Origin: Sporosarcina sp. Te-1
GTDB taxonomy: Bacteria > Bacillota > Bacilli > Bacillales_A > Planococcaceae
Length of the DNA stretch: 64,000 bases
NCBI RefSeq assembly: GCF_017498505.1
Contig: NZ_CP071798.1
Span: 2,005,501 to 2,069,500 of the forward strand
Direction: 5' to 3'
Of the stretch, positions 41,692-50,674 are shown in pieces; position 1 is the first letter of the stretch, and each line of letters opens with the position of its first letter. Under the pieces are notes generated by a model, which searched no databases, was not told the origin of the DNA, and was given only the letters and a program-made list of their open reading frames with translations. The position numbers were made by a program, and so were the translations under genes.

Positions 41692-42618
41692 TTATGAACC
41701 TGCTTCCATTAATTCGTCAATGAGCGTTGCTGGGACATACGTTTTTGACGGCGCTAGAAGTGCCGGTGCTACTTCGAAATAACGAAGAGATTTATTGTAC
41801 CCGTACGACTTTTCACCACGAGTGATAGTGAAAGAAAGAGCACCTTTTGAAACGATGGCGCCTTTGCCTGTCGACGACACTTTATACCCAAGTTCCTCGG
41901 CAATCAATCGAAGCGGAACCATTTTCACCCCATCTACCTCGTAGTGGTCTGCCTCGATAATTTTGTCAATGGCAGGGTTTGTCACTGTGCCTTGATCAGG
42001 CGTTTCTGCGTCATCTGATGCCACCTCATCCAAAACAACAATCTTTTCAGGCGTTGTTTGAGCTGGAATGCTTCGAGTCGTAATCGTGTAGAAGACAACT
42101 AGATCTTTACCGTGCAAATCATCAGCTGTCACTTTTTTGCCCGAGACGCTCGAAAGCTCTGTTTTATCGCTTACATGTAATTTTAACGAAAGGGAATCGT
42201 TCAATAGATCTTCATTAAACTTCCCAATCGCGACGGATCCTGGTTCTTCCGTTTCCAAGATGACGACATCAGGGCTGTATTGCGGTGGATAGATCATGAT
42301 CATCGGCTTATCCCCGTCAGTATACCCCGTAACTTTGTCGCCTTTTTTCAATTCCGCTTTCTTTCCGGTATTATCGAATACCAGTGTATCCTTCGTAACG
42401 ACCAAATACCCTTCCTGCTCGCCTTCTTTGACGTAATAGTGCGTTGAGTTCTCACGCGTCTCCACTTTTTCAATCGTGCCGGTGAACTTCACGAAATCCG
42501 GTTGTGTTTGCACGTTCTCTGTAGGCGTCCCTTCTTCTGCAAATGCTGCAGTTGGTATGGCCGCTCCGCTGATCAAGAGCGCCGACATTGCGAATGGTAC
42601 AGCTCTTTTCATTTTCAT
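41692..42618 (-). CDS. Secreted protein with copper amine oxidase-like (stalk) domain
   Basis: 308 aa. Signal peptide (MKMKRAVPFAMSALLISGAA, cleaved near AFAEE), a beta-rich middle with two OB-like repeats (GTIEKVE...VLETEEPGSVAIGKF), and a C-terminal stalk domain (EVDGVKMVPLRLIAEELGYK, ending KTYVPATLIDELME, about 225-305) found on Bacillota surface proteins. ATG at 42618 has AAAGGAG upstream. Probably cell-wall bound; function unknown. Confidence 0.85.
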   Translation of the reverse strand: MKMKRAVPFAMSALLISGAAIPTAAFAEEGTPTENVQTQPDFVKFTGTIEKVETRENSTHYYVKEGEQEGYLVVTKDTLVFDNTGKKAELKKGDKVTGYTDGDKPMIMIYPPQYSPDVVILETEEPGSVAIGKFNEDLLNDSLSLKLHVSDKTELSSVSGKKVTADDLHGKDLVVFYTITTRSIPAQTTPEKIVVLDEVASDDAETPDQGTVTNPAIDKIIEADHYEVDGVKMVPLRLIAEELGYKVSSTGKGAIVSKGALSFTITRGEKSYGYNKSLRYFEVAPALLAPSKTYVPATLIDELMEAGS

Positions 42619-42750
42619 GGATCTCATCTCCTTTATGTATACCTTCATAGTAGTAGTCGGATGGAGGAAAAAAAGGTTACAAGTTTTTTAGATTACAAGT
42701 TTATTGAAACTCACTACTTATTCATTACCCGAAAATCCGGTAGTACGAAC

Positions 42751-42779
42751 GTATAGATCGCTCTCTGATATCCATAGTA
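42751..42779 (+). promoter_or_regulatory. Possible sigma-G/F promoter
   Basis: GTATA, 17-bp spacer, CATAGTA, close to the forespore sigma-G consensus (GHATR, CATNHTA) and just upstream of the small Asn-rich protein gene. One position of the -10 deviates. Confidence 0.35.
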
Positions 42780-42799
42780 GAAAGAGGAGGTGACCAACC

Positions 42800-42973
42800 G
42801 TGAATAAAAACAATAAAAAAACGATGAACGAGCGGACCCATAACAACTTCGACGTATACAAAGAAGCGCAAAATACGAACAGCAACACGAATGACCGGAA
42901 TGAAAACCGGACAGCCGAATTGGCAACAGACTTGAATAAACCGAATCGCAAAGCGCCGAAAAATCGGGATTGA
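42800..42973 (+). CDS. Small Asn-rich protein (57 aa), possible spore protein
   Basis: Begins MNKNNKKTMNERTHNNFDVY and ends with KPNRKAPKNRD. GTG start at 42800 behind AGAGGAGGTG. Very hydrophilic, rich in N, K, E and T, with no hydrophobic core, as expected for an intrinsically disordered small acid-soluble-type spore protein. I cannot assign it to a named SASP family. A possible forespore promoter lies upstream and a terminator closes the unit. Confidence 0.65.
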   Translation: MNKNNKKTMNERTHNNFDVYKEAQNTNSNTNDRNENRTAELATDLNKPNRKAPKNRD

Positions 42974-43014
42974 GCAATACGTGTTTCACAGCGCAATGCA
43001 ATGTAATTAAAAAT

Positions 43015-43043
43015 AACATGCCGGATAGAATACCCGGCATGTT
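43015..43043 (+). terminator. Terminator of the Asn-rich protein gene
   Basis: AACATGCCGG / CCGGCATGTT followed by CTTA; few T residues. Confidence 0.65.
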
Positions 43044-43096
43044 CTTAGCCTTCCATGCTACAATGGAAACAGATTGTATCGAAAGGTGTGCTTCTA

Positions 43097-43285
43097 TTGC
43101 CCAAAAAAGTGTCTGTATACATACTAATGCTCGTGATCGGCTGTCTGCTGCTCGTGCTATCTTTAACCGTAGAACTGCCAAACCCTGTGAAATGGGCATT
43201 TCTCGCCTTGGCGTTATTACTGAACATCACGAGTGCCGCCGTCTTTATGAAAGAAGGCATTCGCCAAATGAAACCAAATCAGTGA
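43097..43285 (+). CDS. Small two-TM membrane protein (62 aa)
   Basis: TTG start at 43097 with AAAGGTG eight bases upstream. Two hydrophobic helices (about residues 7-24 and 31-50) separated by a short polar turn; Lys-rich tail EGIRQMKPNQ. No family recognised. Convergent and slightly overlapping (7 bases) with the YcxB-like gene. Confidence 0.6.
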   Translation: MPKKVSVYILMLVIGCLLLVLSLTVELPNPVKWAFLALALLLNITSAAVFMKEGIRQMKPNQ

Positions 43286-43788
43286 CTTAGCCATTTATTC
43301 ACAAACTTCCGGAATGCCTCTGCATCCACATCCCGCTTTGGGATAATAAACGCACTGACCGCACTATTATACAAATAGAAGTGACCGGTATCTTCTTTGA
43401 ACTGTTTCACTGCCTGCCACGTCATTTTGGATTCCCCATTGGAAGAAGTGTCGGTCAACCCCTGCTTATTCATCTTCAGCACGTGAGAGCCAACAAGTCC
43501 CTCATTCTTTCCTTCCTTCAGTGCCTTCCGCACTTGCCGCGTCACATGCCAATAAAAATACTTAGGATAAAAGAGTACCCAAAGGATTGCCGTCAAACCA
43601 AATACGACAAAAAGCGGACCTTTCTCCAAGTCTGTCGAAACTGATAAAAAATAGGCGAATAACAAAAACAACAGCGGCGATATCACTCGCTGCCACCGCA
43701 ACGAATTCCGCCCAACATTCGAGTTTTTCACATGATGGACATTAAACACCACCACATCTTCCTCCGTCAACTCATAATGAATCTCCAT
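43279..43788 (-). CDS. YcxB-like membrane protein
   Basis: 169 aa. Two TM helices (about residues 38-57 and 62-80) and a C-terminal PH-like domain with the YcxB-family end (MTWQAVKQFKEDTGHFYLYN, then AFIIPKRDVD). ATG at 43788 is spaced six bases from AGGGGG; an ATG six bases earlier touches the site. Function unknown. Confidence 0.75.
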   Translation of the reverse strand: MEIHYELTEEDVVVFNVHHVKNSNVGRNSLRWQRVISPLLFLLFAYFLSVSTDLEKGPLFVVFGLTAILWVLFYPKYFYWHVTRQVRKALKEGKNEGLVGSHVLKMNKQGLTDTSSNGESKMTWQAVKQFKEDTGHFYLYNSAVSAFIIPKRDVDAEAFRKFVNKWLSH

Positions 43789-43916
43789 TTGCATCCCCCT
43801 GCTCCATGACTCTCTATGTACTGTCATTTAGGCTACCTTACATGCAAACTGTATGTCAATTAATCCTTAAAAACTGTGACCTGACAAGCAGTGCAACAAA
43901 ATAATGAAGCCACACA

Positions 43917-43951
43917 AAAACCTTGAGAAGACATATGCCCTCTCAAGGTTT
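43917..43951. terminator. Terminator of the methionine ABC operon
   Basis: AAACCTTGAGA / TCTCAAGGTTTTTG on the minus strand. Confidence 0.88.
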
Positions 43952-43961
43952 AACGCAGTTA

Positions 43962-44798
43962 TTAAAATGCGGGAATCGCTGTTTCGTCATAGTTCTCTTC
44001 CAAGAACTTGCGCACTTCATCGCTAGTCATCGCCTTGGCCAGCTTCTGAATCGGCTCCCAGTCTTTGTTGTCTTCACGAGCCACTAGGGTGATGGCGAAG
44101 TCATTTTCCACGCCTTCTGTTAGCAATGCATCGCTTTTTGGCGTTAAGCCGAGCGGCGCTGCATATGCCGGTGTCATGATGACTGCGTCGGCATCGTCAT
44201 ACATCCGTGCAAGCATCAGCAAATCCACTTCTTCAAACTTGTAGTTTTTTGGATTTTCGACTATATCCGCCTTCGTATAATAACTGCCCGTTTTTTCTTT
44301 TAATGTAATAACTTTGTGCTGTGCGAGCAGAGACAACGAACGGTCAATGTTGGACACATCATTCGCTATAGCGATGACCGCTCCTTCCGGCAGCTCATCG
44401 ATTGTTGCATAGTCTTTTGCGTATACACCATAATTTGCAAAATAGATCGGCTGGATCGGCACCAGGTTGGCGTCATTATTGCGATTGAACTCCTCCATGT
44501 ACGGCACGTGTTGGAAGAAGTTTGCATCCACTTCATTTGCAGCGAGCGCACTGTTCGGCTGAACATTGTCACTTAACACGACTACTTCAAGCTCAATGCC
44601 TTCTTTTGCTAATTGCGGCTTTACCAAATCTAAGATTTCGGTCATTGGCGGAATCAAGGAGGCGACTTTCAAAGTCACCGGTTCGCCGGTTTCCTGTTCA
44701 TCCACGGCTTTCTCCTTCCCGTTGTCTGCCCCTTTATCTTTACTGCAACCCGTTACAATGACGAGGAGAACTGCCATCAGCATCAGTAGTTTTTTCAT
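43962..44798 (-). CDS. metQ: Methionine ABC transporter substrate-binding lipoprotein
   Basis: 278 aa. Lipoprotein signal peptide with lipobox IVTGC (Cys about residue 18), then an NlpA/MetQ-type domain (LKVASLIPPMTEILDLVKP, ANEVDANFFQHVPYMEEFN, GVYAKDYATIDELPEGAVIA). Captures methionine outside the membrane for the MetNI importer. Third gene of metN-metI-metQ, 14 bases after metI. Confidence 0.88.
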   Translation of the reverse strand: MKKLLMLMAVLLVIVTGCSKDKGADNGKEKAVDEQETGEPVTLKVASLIPPMTEILDLVKPQLAKEGIELEVVVLSDNVQPNSALAANEVDANFFQHVPYMEEFNRNNDANLVPIQPIYFANYGVYAKDYATIDELPEGAVIAIANDVSNIDRSLSLLAQHKVITLKEKTGSYYTKADIVENPKNYKFEEVDLLMLARMYDDADAVIMTPAYAAPLGLTPKSDALLTEGVENDFAITLVAREDNKDWEPIQKLAKAMTSDEVRKFLEENYDETAIPAF

Positions 44799-44812
44799 GT
44801 TGTTGCCTCCTG

Positions 44813-45475
44813 TTATCTTTTGTCGATTTTTCGAGCAATGGTCGTGCCTGTATATTGAATGAGCTGGACTAGAATGATCATAATCAGAATCATATACATC
44901 ATTAAGTCGGTCTTAAATTGTTGATAGCCGTATCGAATCGCAAAGTCACCGATTCCGCCGCCCCCGACAACTCCCATGATCGTCGAATAGGAAATAAAAC
45001 TGATGATGGATGTCGTCAATCCGAGAACCAATCCGGATCTGGCTTCAACATATAAGAATTTTAAGATGATATCCTTCCCCGAAGCCCCCATCGAAATTGC
45101 CGCCTCCACTACTCCTCGCGGAACATCCAGTAAAGACTGTTCGACCAGTCGGGAATAATGTGCAATGGCGATGATGGATAATGGCACAGTGGCAGCCGCT
45201 GTTCCGATCGCGGTTCCAATAATCCATCTTGTGAAGGGAATCAAAAAGACGACTAATAATAAAAATGGAAAAGAGCGAATGATGTTAACGACCAGATTTA
45301 CTATGGAAAAGACAATTGGATTCTCATAAATCTGTCCTTTTCTGCAAAGGTACAGCAACGTGCCTACCGGAAGTCCGACGAGTACCGCAGCAGCTATCGA
45401 CACACCAACCATCGCCAATGTTTCCCCGATCGAACGCCAAATCTCATCCTGATATTGAAGCAGAATCTCAGGCAT
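44813..45475 (-). CDS. metI: Methionine ABC transporter permease
   Basis: 220 aa, five TM helices with the BPD permease EAA loop (EAAISMGASGKDIILKFLY). Called metP in B. subtilis nomenclature. ATG at 45475 is preferred; a GTG at 45487 is an alternative. It overlaps the end of metN by eight bases, so both are coupled. Confidence 0.88.
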   Translation of the reverse strand: MPEILLQYQDEIWRSIGETLAMVGVSIAAAVLVGLPVGTLLYLCRKGQIYENPIVFSIVNLVVNIIRSFPFLLLVVFLIPFTRWIIGTAIGTAAATVPLSIIAIAHYSRLVEQSLLDVPRGVVEAAISMGASGKDIILKFLYVEARSGLVLGLTTSIISFISYSTIMGVVGGGGIGDFAIRYGYQQFKTDLMMYMILIMIILVQLIQYTGTTIARKIDKR

Positions 45476-46217
45476 GATCCGCTTCACCGCCTTCTGTCAA
45501 TTGCTTTACAAAGTTGCGAGGATTGCTTGCCACAGTCGCGATCCCTTTTGGTTCAATGGATAACGTTTCAAAGACGCCGCCATCCGCCATCACGGTTACC
45601 CGGCGGCAAATACTTTTGATGACATCCATTTCATGGCTGACGAGCACAATCGTGACGCCAAACTTTTTATTGATGTCTTCCAATATACTGAGAATACCGA
45701 TGGTCGTGTCCGGATCGAGCGAAGACGTCGGCTCATCGCATAACAAGACTTGCGGCTTGTTTGCCAGAGCTCTGGCGATAGCCACACGCTGCTTTTGGCC
45801 GCCGCTGAGCTGAGCAGGAAACTTGTCCTTCAACTGCTCGAGCCCAACAAATTGCAGGCACTCCATCACACGTCCTTGCCGTTTCGCTTTCGGCATACCT
45901 ACCAGCTCCAACGAAACCGCAACATTTTCATAGACCGTTTTATTCAACACCAAATGAAACTGTTGAAATATCATGCCGATCGACATGCGTTCCTGCCGGA
46001 GTTTCTTTCCCTTAAAATTTGTGAGCGGCTGCCCATTCACCACCACCTCACCCGTATCCGGGACCTCCAATAAATTCATCAAGCGCAGCAACGTTGATTT
46101 CCCGGCGCCGCTTGCCCCAATAATCCCATGAATTTCTCCCTGTGGAATAATTAAATCCACAGAACGAACAGCCTGAAAACCCGCAAATTTCTTACTCACA
46201 TTATGTAATGAAATCAT
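45468..46217 (-). CDS. metN: Methionine ABC transporter ATP-binding protein lacking NIL domain
   Basis: 249 aa ATPase with Walker A GASGAGKST, signature LSGGQ, Walker B VLLCDEP and the switch His in VSHE. Motif details (PTSSLDPDTT) match MetN. Typical MetN is about 340 aa with a C-terminal NIL (ACT-like) domain that senses methionine; it is absent here, where the protein ends shortly after the ATPase core. ATG at 46217 with AAAGGGG. No S-box precedes it. Confidence 0.85.
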   Translation of the reverse strand: MISLHNVSKKFAGFQAVRSVDLIIPQGEIHGIIGASGAGKSTLLRLMNLLEVPDTGEVVVNGQPLTNFKGKKLRQERMSIGMIFQQFHLVLNKTVYENVAVSLELVGMPKAKRQGRVMECLQFVGLEQLKDKFPAQLSGGQKQRVAIARALANKPQVLLCDEPTSSLDPDTTIGILSILEDINKKFGVTIVLVSHEMDVIKSICRRVTVMADGGVFETLSIEPKGIATVASNPRNFVKQLTEGGEADHA

Positions 46218-46386
46218 AAAAAAATCCCCTTTCATCGTTTAAAGGGTGATTGGGACGTTACCTATTATAGCTCAAACTGCCAAAAGTGTCATTAATGCTT
46301 CTTCTAAAATGCATCGGAAGAACGTTCTATATTTTTGATCCTGTCATAGAATGAATGGAATTCTATACGATAAAGGGGACAAGACC

Positions 46387-46608
46387 ATGTTTGCAGTTCA
46401 TTTCTATGAAAATAAAACGTACGTACTCAACCAAGCATTACGGACCGTGCCTGCTATTAACGAGGAAATCCGCATCAAGGGAAGGAAAGGAAAAGTCGTC
46501 AGCGTAGAGGAAATGGAGGAAAACCAATATTTTGTTTTTGTAGAATTTGAAAAGATTATAGCCAAAGGTAAAGCAGATGCACAAGATACGAAAAAACGAA
46601 AACGCTAG
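46387..46608 (+). CDS. Small uncharacterised protein (73 aa)
   Basis: Begins MFAVHFYENKTYVLNQALRT, continues IKGRKGKVVSVEEMEENQYF and ends in a basic tail KKRKR. ATG at 46387 behind AAAGGGG. Short KOW-like beta strand pattern (RIKGRKGKVVSVE) might bind nucleic acid, which is speculation. Stand-alone, followed by a terminator. Confidence 0.6.
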   Translation: MFAVHFYENKTYVLNQALRTVPAINEEIRIKGRKGKVVSVEEMEENQYFVFVEFEKIIAKGKADAQDTKKRKR

Positions 46609-46629
46609 AACACCAAAACCTTCAAAAAT

Positions 46630-46668
46630 AAAGCATGCCAGATTTTTTTACGATCTGGCATGCTTTAT
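46630..46668. terminator. Bidirectional terminator
   Basis: AAAGCATGCCAGAT / ATCTGGCATGCTTT between convergent genes. Confidence 0.88.
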
Positions 46669-46675
46669 ACATAGA

Positions 46676-47692
46676 TCATGACATCATTTCCGCAAGTATT
46701 TCGTATGACCTCAATCGATCGGCATGGTTGTAAATTCCTGAACTGATAATGAGCTCATTCGCTTTCGTTGCCTGTAGGAATGCTTCTAGTTTACGCTTGA
46801 CCGTGTCAGGACTTCCTACAATCGTTGAAGGCCACTCCAGCAACTCTTCAATGGCCGCCTTTTCATACTCAGAGAATATGGCATCCGGATCTTCGAGAGG
46901 CGGCTTGAATTTTCCTGTGACACCTCGGCGGATATTCAAAAACTGCTGCTGATGAGAGGTCGCTAAATAATGCGCTTTTTCATCCGTGTCGGCTGCGATG
47001 ACATTGACACCAAGCATGACATACGGTTCTGAAAGATCCTTGGACGGCTTGAACCTGTGATGATAGAGCTGTAATGCCTGCATCAAGTAAGCCGGGGCAA
47101 AGTGGCTGGCAAAGGAAAACGGGAGACCTAGTTCAGCCGCGAGTTGAGCACTGAAACCGCTGGAGCCCAGCAGCCAAATCGGGATCTGCTGGCCCTCACC
47201 CGGCACCGCACGAACGCGGGCCGTCGGATTGTACTCGAAATAATCCCGTAACTCTGCCAGCTGCTCAGGAAAATCATCGCCGCTGCTATGCAATGTACGG
47301 CGAAGGGCGTACGCTGTTGCTTGGTCACTGCCCGGCGCCCTGCCTAGCCCAAGATCGATTCGTCCGGGATACATCGCTTCCAGCGTGCCGAATTGTTCCG
47401 CAATAACAAGTGGCGCATGATTCGGCAGCATGACACCGCCCGACCCGACGCGGATCGTCTTCGTTGCACCTGCTACATGTCCAATTATGATAGAAGTCGC
47501 CGAACTTGCGACTCCTTGCATATTATGATGCTCCGCCAGCCAGTACCGATTAAATCCCCAGCGCTCCGCATGCTGCGCCAGGTCTACAGTATTCTTAAAC
47601 GATTGGGCGGCGTCACTTCCTTCATTGATCATCGCCAGGTCGAGAATGGAGAATGGAATGCCATTGTATTTCTTTGCGTTTGACTGAATCAT
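46676..47692 (-). CDS. LLM-class flavin-dependent oxidoreductase
   Basis: 338 aa, bacterial-luciferase-like TIM barrel that uses reduced FMN/F420 as cofactor. Family signatures include [32 protein letters not shown] and [14 protein letters not shown]. In Bacillales many members are alkanal monooxygenase-like or MsnO8-type enzymes of unknown substrate. Start at ATG 47692 with GGGAGTG; 48 upstream codons have no site. Confidence 0.85.
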   Translation of the reverse strand: MIQSNAKKYNGIPFSILDLAMINEGSDAAQSFKNTVDLAQHAERWGFNRYWLAEHHNMQGVASSATSIIIGHVAGATKTIRVGSGGVMLPNHAPLVIAEQFGTLEAMYPGRIDLGLGRAPGSDQATAYALRRTLHSSGDDFPEQLAELRDYFEYNPTARVRAVPGEGQQIPIWLLGSSGFSAQLAAELGLPFSFASHFAPAYLMQALQLYHHRFKPSKDLSEPYVMLGVNVIAADTDEKAHYLATSHQQQFLNIRRGVTGKFKPPLEDPDAIFSEYEKAAIEELLEWPSTIVGSPDTVKRKLEAFLQATKANELIISSGIYNHADRLRSYEILAEMMS

Positions 47693-47889
47693 GTGAACAC
47701 ACTCCCAACTTATATTTGAAATGCCAAATAAGATGTCTTTAAATACAGAGAAGAATTCATTTCCCTGCTCCACCAATGATAGCGCTTTGAAAACGCAACT
47801 TCCATTCATAGGACTTCGCTTGCCTTTCATGAACATTCCTATAAAATTAATGAAAAGACCTTTTGATAAAGGGGAAAGGGGCAGTTGCA

Positions 47890-48594
47890 GTGAATGCTAC
47901 AATACCGGCACATATTGCGATCATGATGGACGGGAACGGAAGATGGGGGAAACAGAGAGGGCTTACTAGAAGCCAAGGGCACTACGCCGGCTCTCAAACA
48001 ATGGAAACGATCATTAAGGACTCGATGAAAATGGGTGTCAAAGTGTTAACTTTATATGCTTTTTCAACGGAGAACTGGAAAAGACCAATAGATGAAGTAC
48101 AGTATTTAATGGATTTGCCAGGATTATTTCTCACTGCAAAACTGCCTGAATTCATGGCGAATGACATTAAAGTTTGTATATCCGGAGATATTGAAGGACT
48201 GCCCCCACATACAAAAGAAGCGGTGAAAACAGCCATCCACACGACAAAAGATAATCGCAAATTCATTGTCAATTTCGCTCTGAATTACGGGGGACGAAAT
48301 GAATTGCTCACAGCTATTAAGAAAATTGCACAAGACCTTAACGATTCTAATATTGTTCTGGAGGAGGTGACAGAAGAACTGATTGAAACATACCTTTTTA
48401 CTAGCGGCCTTCCAGATCCCGATCTCATTATTCGGACAGGAGGCGAAAAAAGGATCAGCAATTTCTTATTATGGCAGTCTTCTAAATCTCAATTATGGTT
48501 TACAGATACCTACTTCCCTGATTTCAATAAAGACTTATTACTTCAGGCAATACACGAAGTCAACAATCGAAAAAGCTCTGAAGCAGCGACATAA
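47890..48594 (+). CDS. Isoprenyl transferase (UppS-like cis-prenyltransferase)
   Basis: 234 aa. Signatures of the family: catalytic Asp in [29 protein letters not shown] and [16 protein letters not shown]. It condenses isopentenyl diphosphates to a polyprenyl diphosphate, the carrier lipid for cell-wall synthesis when it is UppS. It is outside the usual frr-uppS-cdsA cluster, so it is likely a paralogue. GTG at 47890 with AAAGGGG eight bases upstream. Confidence 0.87.
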   Translation: MNATIPAHIAIMMDGNGRWGKQRGLTRSQGHYAGSQTMETIIKDSMKMGVKVLTLYAFSTENWKRPIDEVQYLMDLPGLFLTAKLPEFMANDIKVCISGDIEGLPPHTKEAVKTAIHTTKDNRKFIVNFALNYGGRNELLTAIKKIAQDLNDSNIVLEEVTEELIETYLFTSGLPDPDLIIRTGGEKRISNFLLWQSSKSQLWFTDTYFPDFNKDLLLQAIHEVNNRKSSEAAT

Positions 48595-48597
48595 TCA

Positions 48598-49410
48598 TCA
48601 TAACGAAGAGCCTCCTAAGTGGATGGGAGCACGTTTGCTTTCCGCACGTAAAAACGTTCGTATTCTTTCATTCACTTCTTGAGGGTTATCCATGTTTGTC
48701 GCATGATGTGCATGTCGAATCGGAAACAATATCGAATCCTTGATCCTTTCATGCATATAGACCTGCTGCCTCTTGATCAACGAATCATGCTCTCCATATA
48801 AAATGAGTGTCGGGCAATGGACCTGTTCGAGATCCTCTTTGCTTTCCATTCTGGAAATGACGTCCCACAGCCGATTCCAATCCGAGTGGGACAAGGAACG
48901 GACCGCTTCCTCAATGTACACCCGATTGGCTGGATTATATTTTGATAACACTATGGCTTGAAGCTTCGCCAGCCAAGATATTGGCATAATACGATTCGTC
49001 CACCGATTTATCGGAACAGCTATTTTTTCATACCAATTGAATTGATTGGTAAAAGGCGTTCCAATTAACACAAGAGAGGACACCCGATGTGGATGACGGA
49101 TTGCCGTCTGCAATGAAATATGCCCACCCATGGACAATCCGCATAATGACGCCTGCTTAATCTGCAAATGATCCAACAAGCTGATAAGATCTTTTACAAA
49201 GTCTTCTGAGTCGAATTTGTCGGCGGACAATGAAGAGTGGCCATGCCCCCTTACATCCCAAACAATTGTGGTAAATTCATTCTCTAGCGCCGCTACCTGT
49301 TCTCTCCATTGCGAACTGTCCCATGAAGCGCCATGTGTGAAAACAATGGGCTTCCCCTCTCCCTTGACCTCATAATGTATCATAATCCCATTAGTGTTCA
49401 GTATGGGCAT
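48598..49410 (-). CDS. Alpha/beta hydrolase
   Basis: 270 aa. Oxyanion-hole HGASWDS, nucleophile elbow GLSMGG (Ser about residue 99), acid D in YGEHDSL and catalytic His near the C-terminus (RHAHHATNMDNP). Resembles haloperoxidase/lipase-like hydrolases; substrate unknown. ATG at 49410 with GGAGGAGG seven bases upstream. Convergent with the prenyltransferase; the stops are only a few bases apart. Confidence 0.83.
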   Translation of the reverse strand: MPILNTNGIMIHYEVKGEGKPIVFTHGASWDSSQWREQVAALENEFTTIVWDVRGHGHSSLSADKFDSEDFVKDLISLLDHLQIKQASLCGLSMGGHISLQTAIRHPHRVSSLVLIGTPFTNQFNWYEKIAVPINRWTNRIMPISWLAKLQAIVLSKYNPANRVYIEEAVRSLSHSDWNRLWDVISRMESKEDLEQVHCPTLILYGEHDSLIKRQQVYMHERIKDSILFPIRHAHHATNMDNPQEVNERIRTFLRAESKRAPIHLGGSSL

Positions 49411-49540
49411 TCCTAAACCTCCTCCCATTACTTTATGGATAGTATATCCAGTAAAGCAGATTGGGACAAGTGATCCAAATAACTAGAGCATCAATAAAAG
49501 CCCGCAACCAATGAAGTCACGAGCTCTCTTAATCATTCGT

Positions 49541-50674
49541 TTATCCCCGAATCGCCGACCTCAAATCCTCCACTAAGTCCTCCGCATCTTCCAGGCCAAC
49601 CGATATCCGGATGAGTCCGTCTTCGATGCCCAGTCCCAGTCGTCTCTCCCTCGGTATGGAGGCATGGGTCATCAAGGATGGAATGGAGATCAAACTTTCC
49701 ACTGCTCCCAGACTTTCCGCCAGCGTGAAGTAACGGGATGATTTGACAACTTCCTTGGCTTTTTCGCCACTTTCGACTGTAAAGGAAACCATTCCACCGA
49801 AACCGCCTGCCTGCGCTTGATGGATGGCATGACCCGGATGATCTTCTAGACCTGGATAAAAAATCTTACCCACCGCCTTCTCTGCTTGCAATATGGAAAC
49901 GATGGCTCTTGTGTTCGTTTCTACTTCCTCCATGCGGATACCGAGCGTTTTGATACCGCGGATCAGCAGCCAGCTATCTTGCGGGCCAAGGATGCCTCCA
50001 GTTGAGTTTTGAATGAAATGCAGCTCTTCACCAAGCGAAGCATCTGCCGCCACCACCAATCCAGCAACGACATCACTATGCCCGCCCAAATATTTCGTGG
50101 CACTATGCAACACAATATCCGCGCCAAGTGCGATCGGGTTTTGCCAATACGGGGTGCTGAATGTGTTATCCACAATAAACAGCAAACTACGTTCTTTTGC
50201 TATTCCAGCTATTGCCTTTAGGTCTGTCACTTTCAAAAGAGGATTCGTTGGCGTTTCCACAAAAATGGCCTTTGTTTCAGGGCGGATGGACGTTTTGACG
50301 GTCTCGAGATTGGTCGTATCAACAAACGTTACATCAATTCCAAAACGATGAAACACCTTCGTCATTATCCGATACGTACCGCCATATACATCATCCGTCA
50401 GAATGAGGTGATCGCCCGCCGAAAATAACTGTACGACCGCTGCAATCGCAGCCATGCCAGAACCGAAGGCAAATCCTCTGGCCCCGCCTTCCAAATCAGC
50501 AATCAACGTCTCCAACGCTTCCCGCGTCGGGTTGCCCGTTCTGGCATACTCATATTTAAAATTTCCGACCCCGTCCTGATGGTATGTGCTTGCGTGATAA
50601 ATCGGCATAGATACTGCACCTGTATACGGATCACGGCTAATGCCTCCGTGAATCAGTCTTGTTTTTTTCTTCAT
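49541..50674 (-). CDS. mccB: Cystathionine gamma-lyase/synthase
   Basis: 377-aa PLP enzyme of the Cys/Met metabolism fold. The PLP lysine is in SATKYLGGHSD (about residue 196); YEYARTGNPT and GFAFGSGMAA bind PLP phosphate. In the methionine-to-cysteine pathway it cleaves cystathionine (made by MccA) to cysteine, 2-oxobutyrate and ammonia. It overlaps mccA (ATGA) and ends the operon. Confidence 0.9.
   Translation of the reverse strand: MKKKTRLIHGGISRDPYTGAVSMPIYHASTYHQDGVGNFKYEYARTGNPTREALETLIADLEGGARGFAFGSGMAAIAAVVQLFSAGDHLILTDDVYGGTYRIMTKVFHRFGIDVTFVDTTNLETVKTSIRPETKAIFVETPTNPLLKVTDLKAIAGIAKERSLLFIVDNTFSTPYWQNPIALGADIVLHSATKYLGGHSDVVAGLVVAADASLGEELHFIQNSTGGILGPQDSWLLIRGIKTLGIRMEEVETNTRAIVSILQAEKAVGKIFYPGLEDHPGHAIHQAQAGGFGGMVSFTVESGEKAKEVVKSSRYFTLAESLGAVESLISIPSLMTHASIPRERRLGLGIEDGLIRISVGLEDAEDLVEDLRSAIRG

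Noticed and set aside
46218-46386. S-box (SAM) riboswitch upstream of metN
   Set aside because: None of the conserved SAM-I core elements are present.
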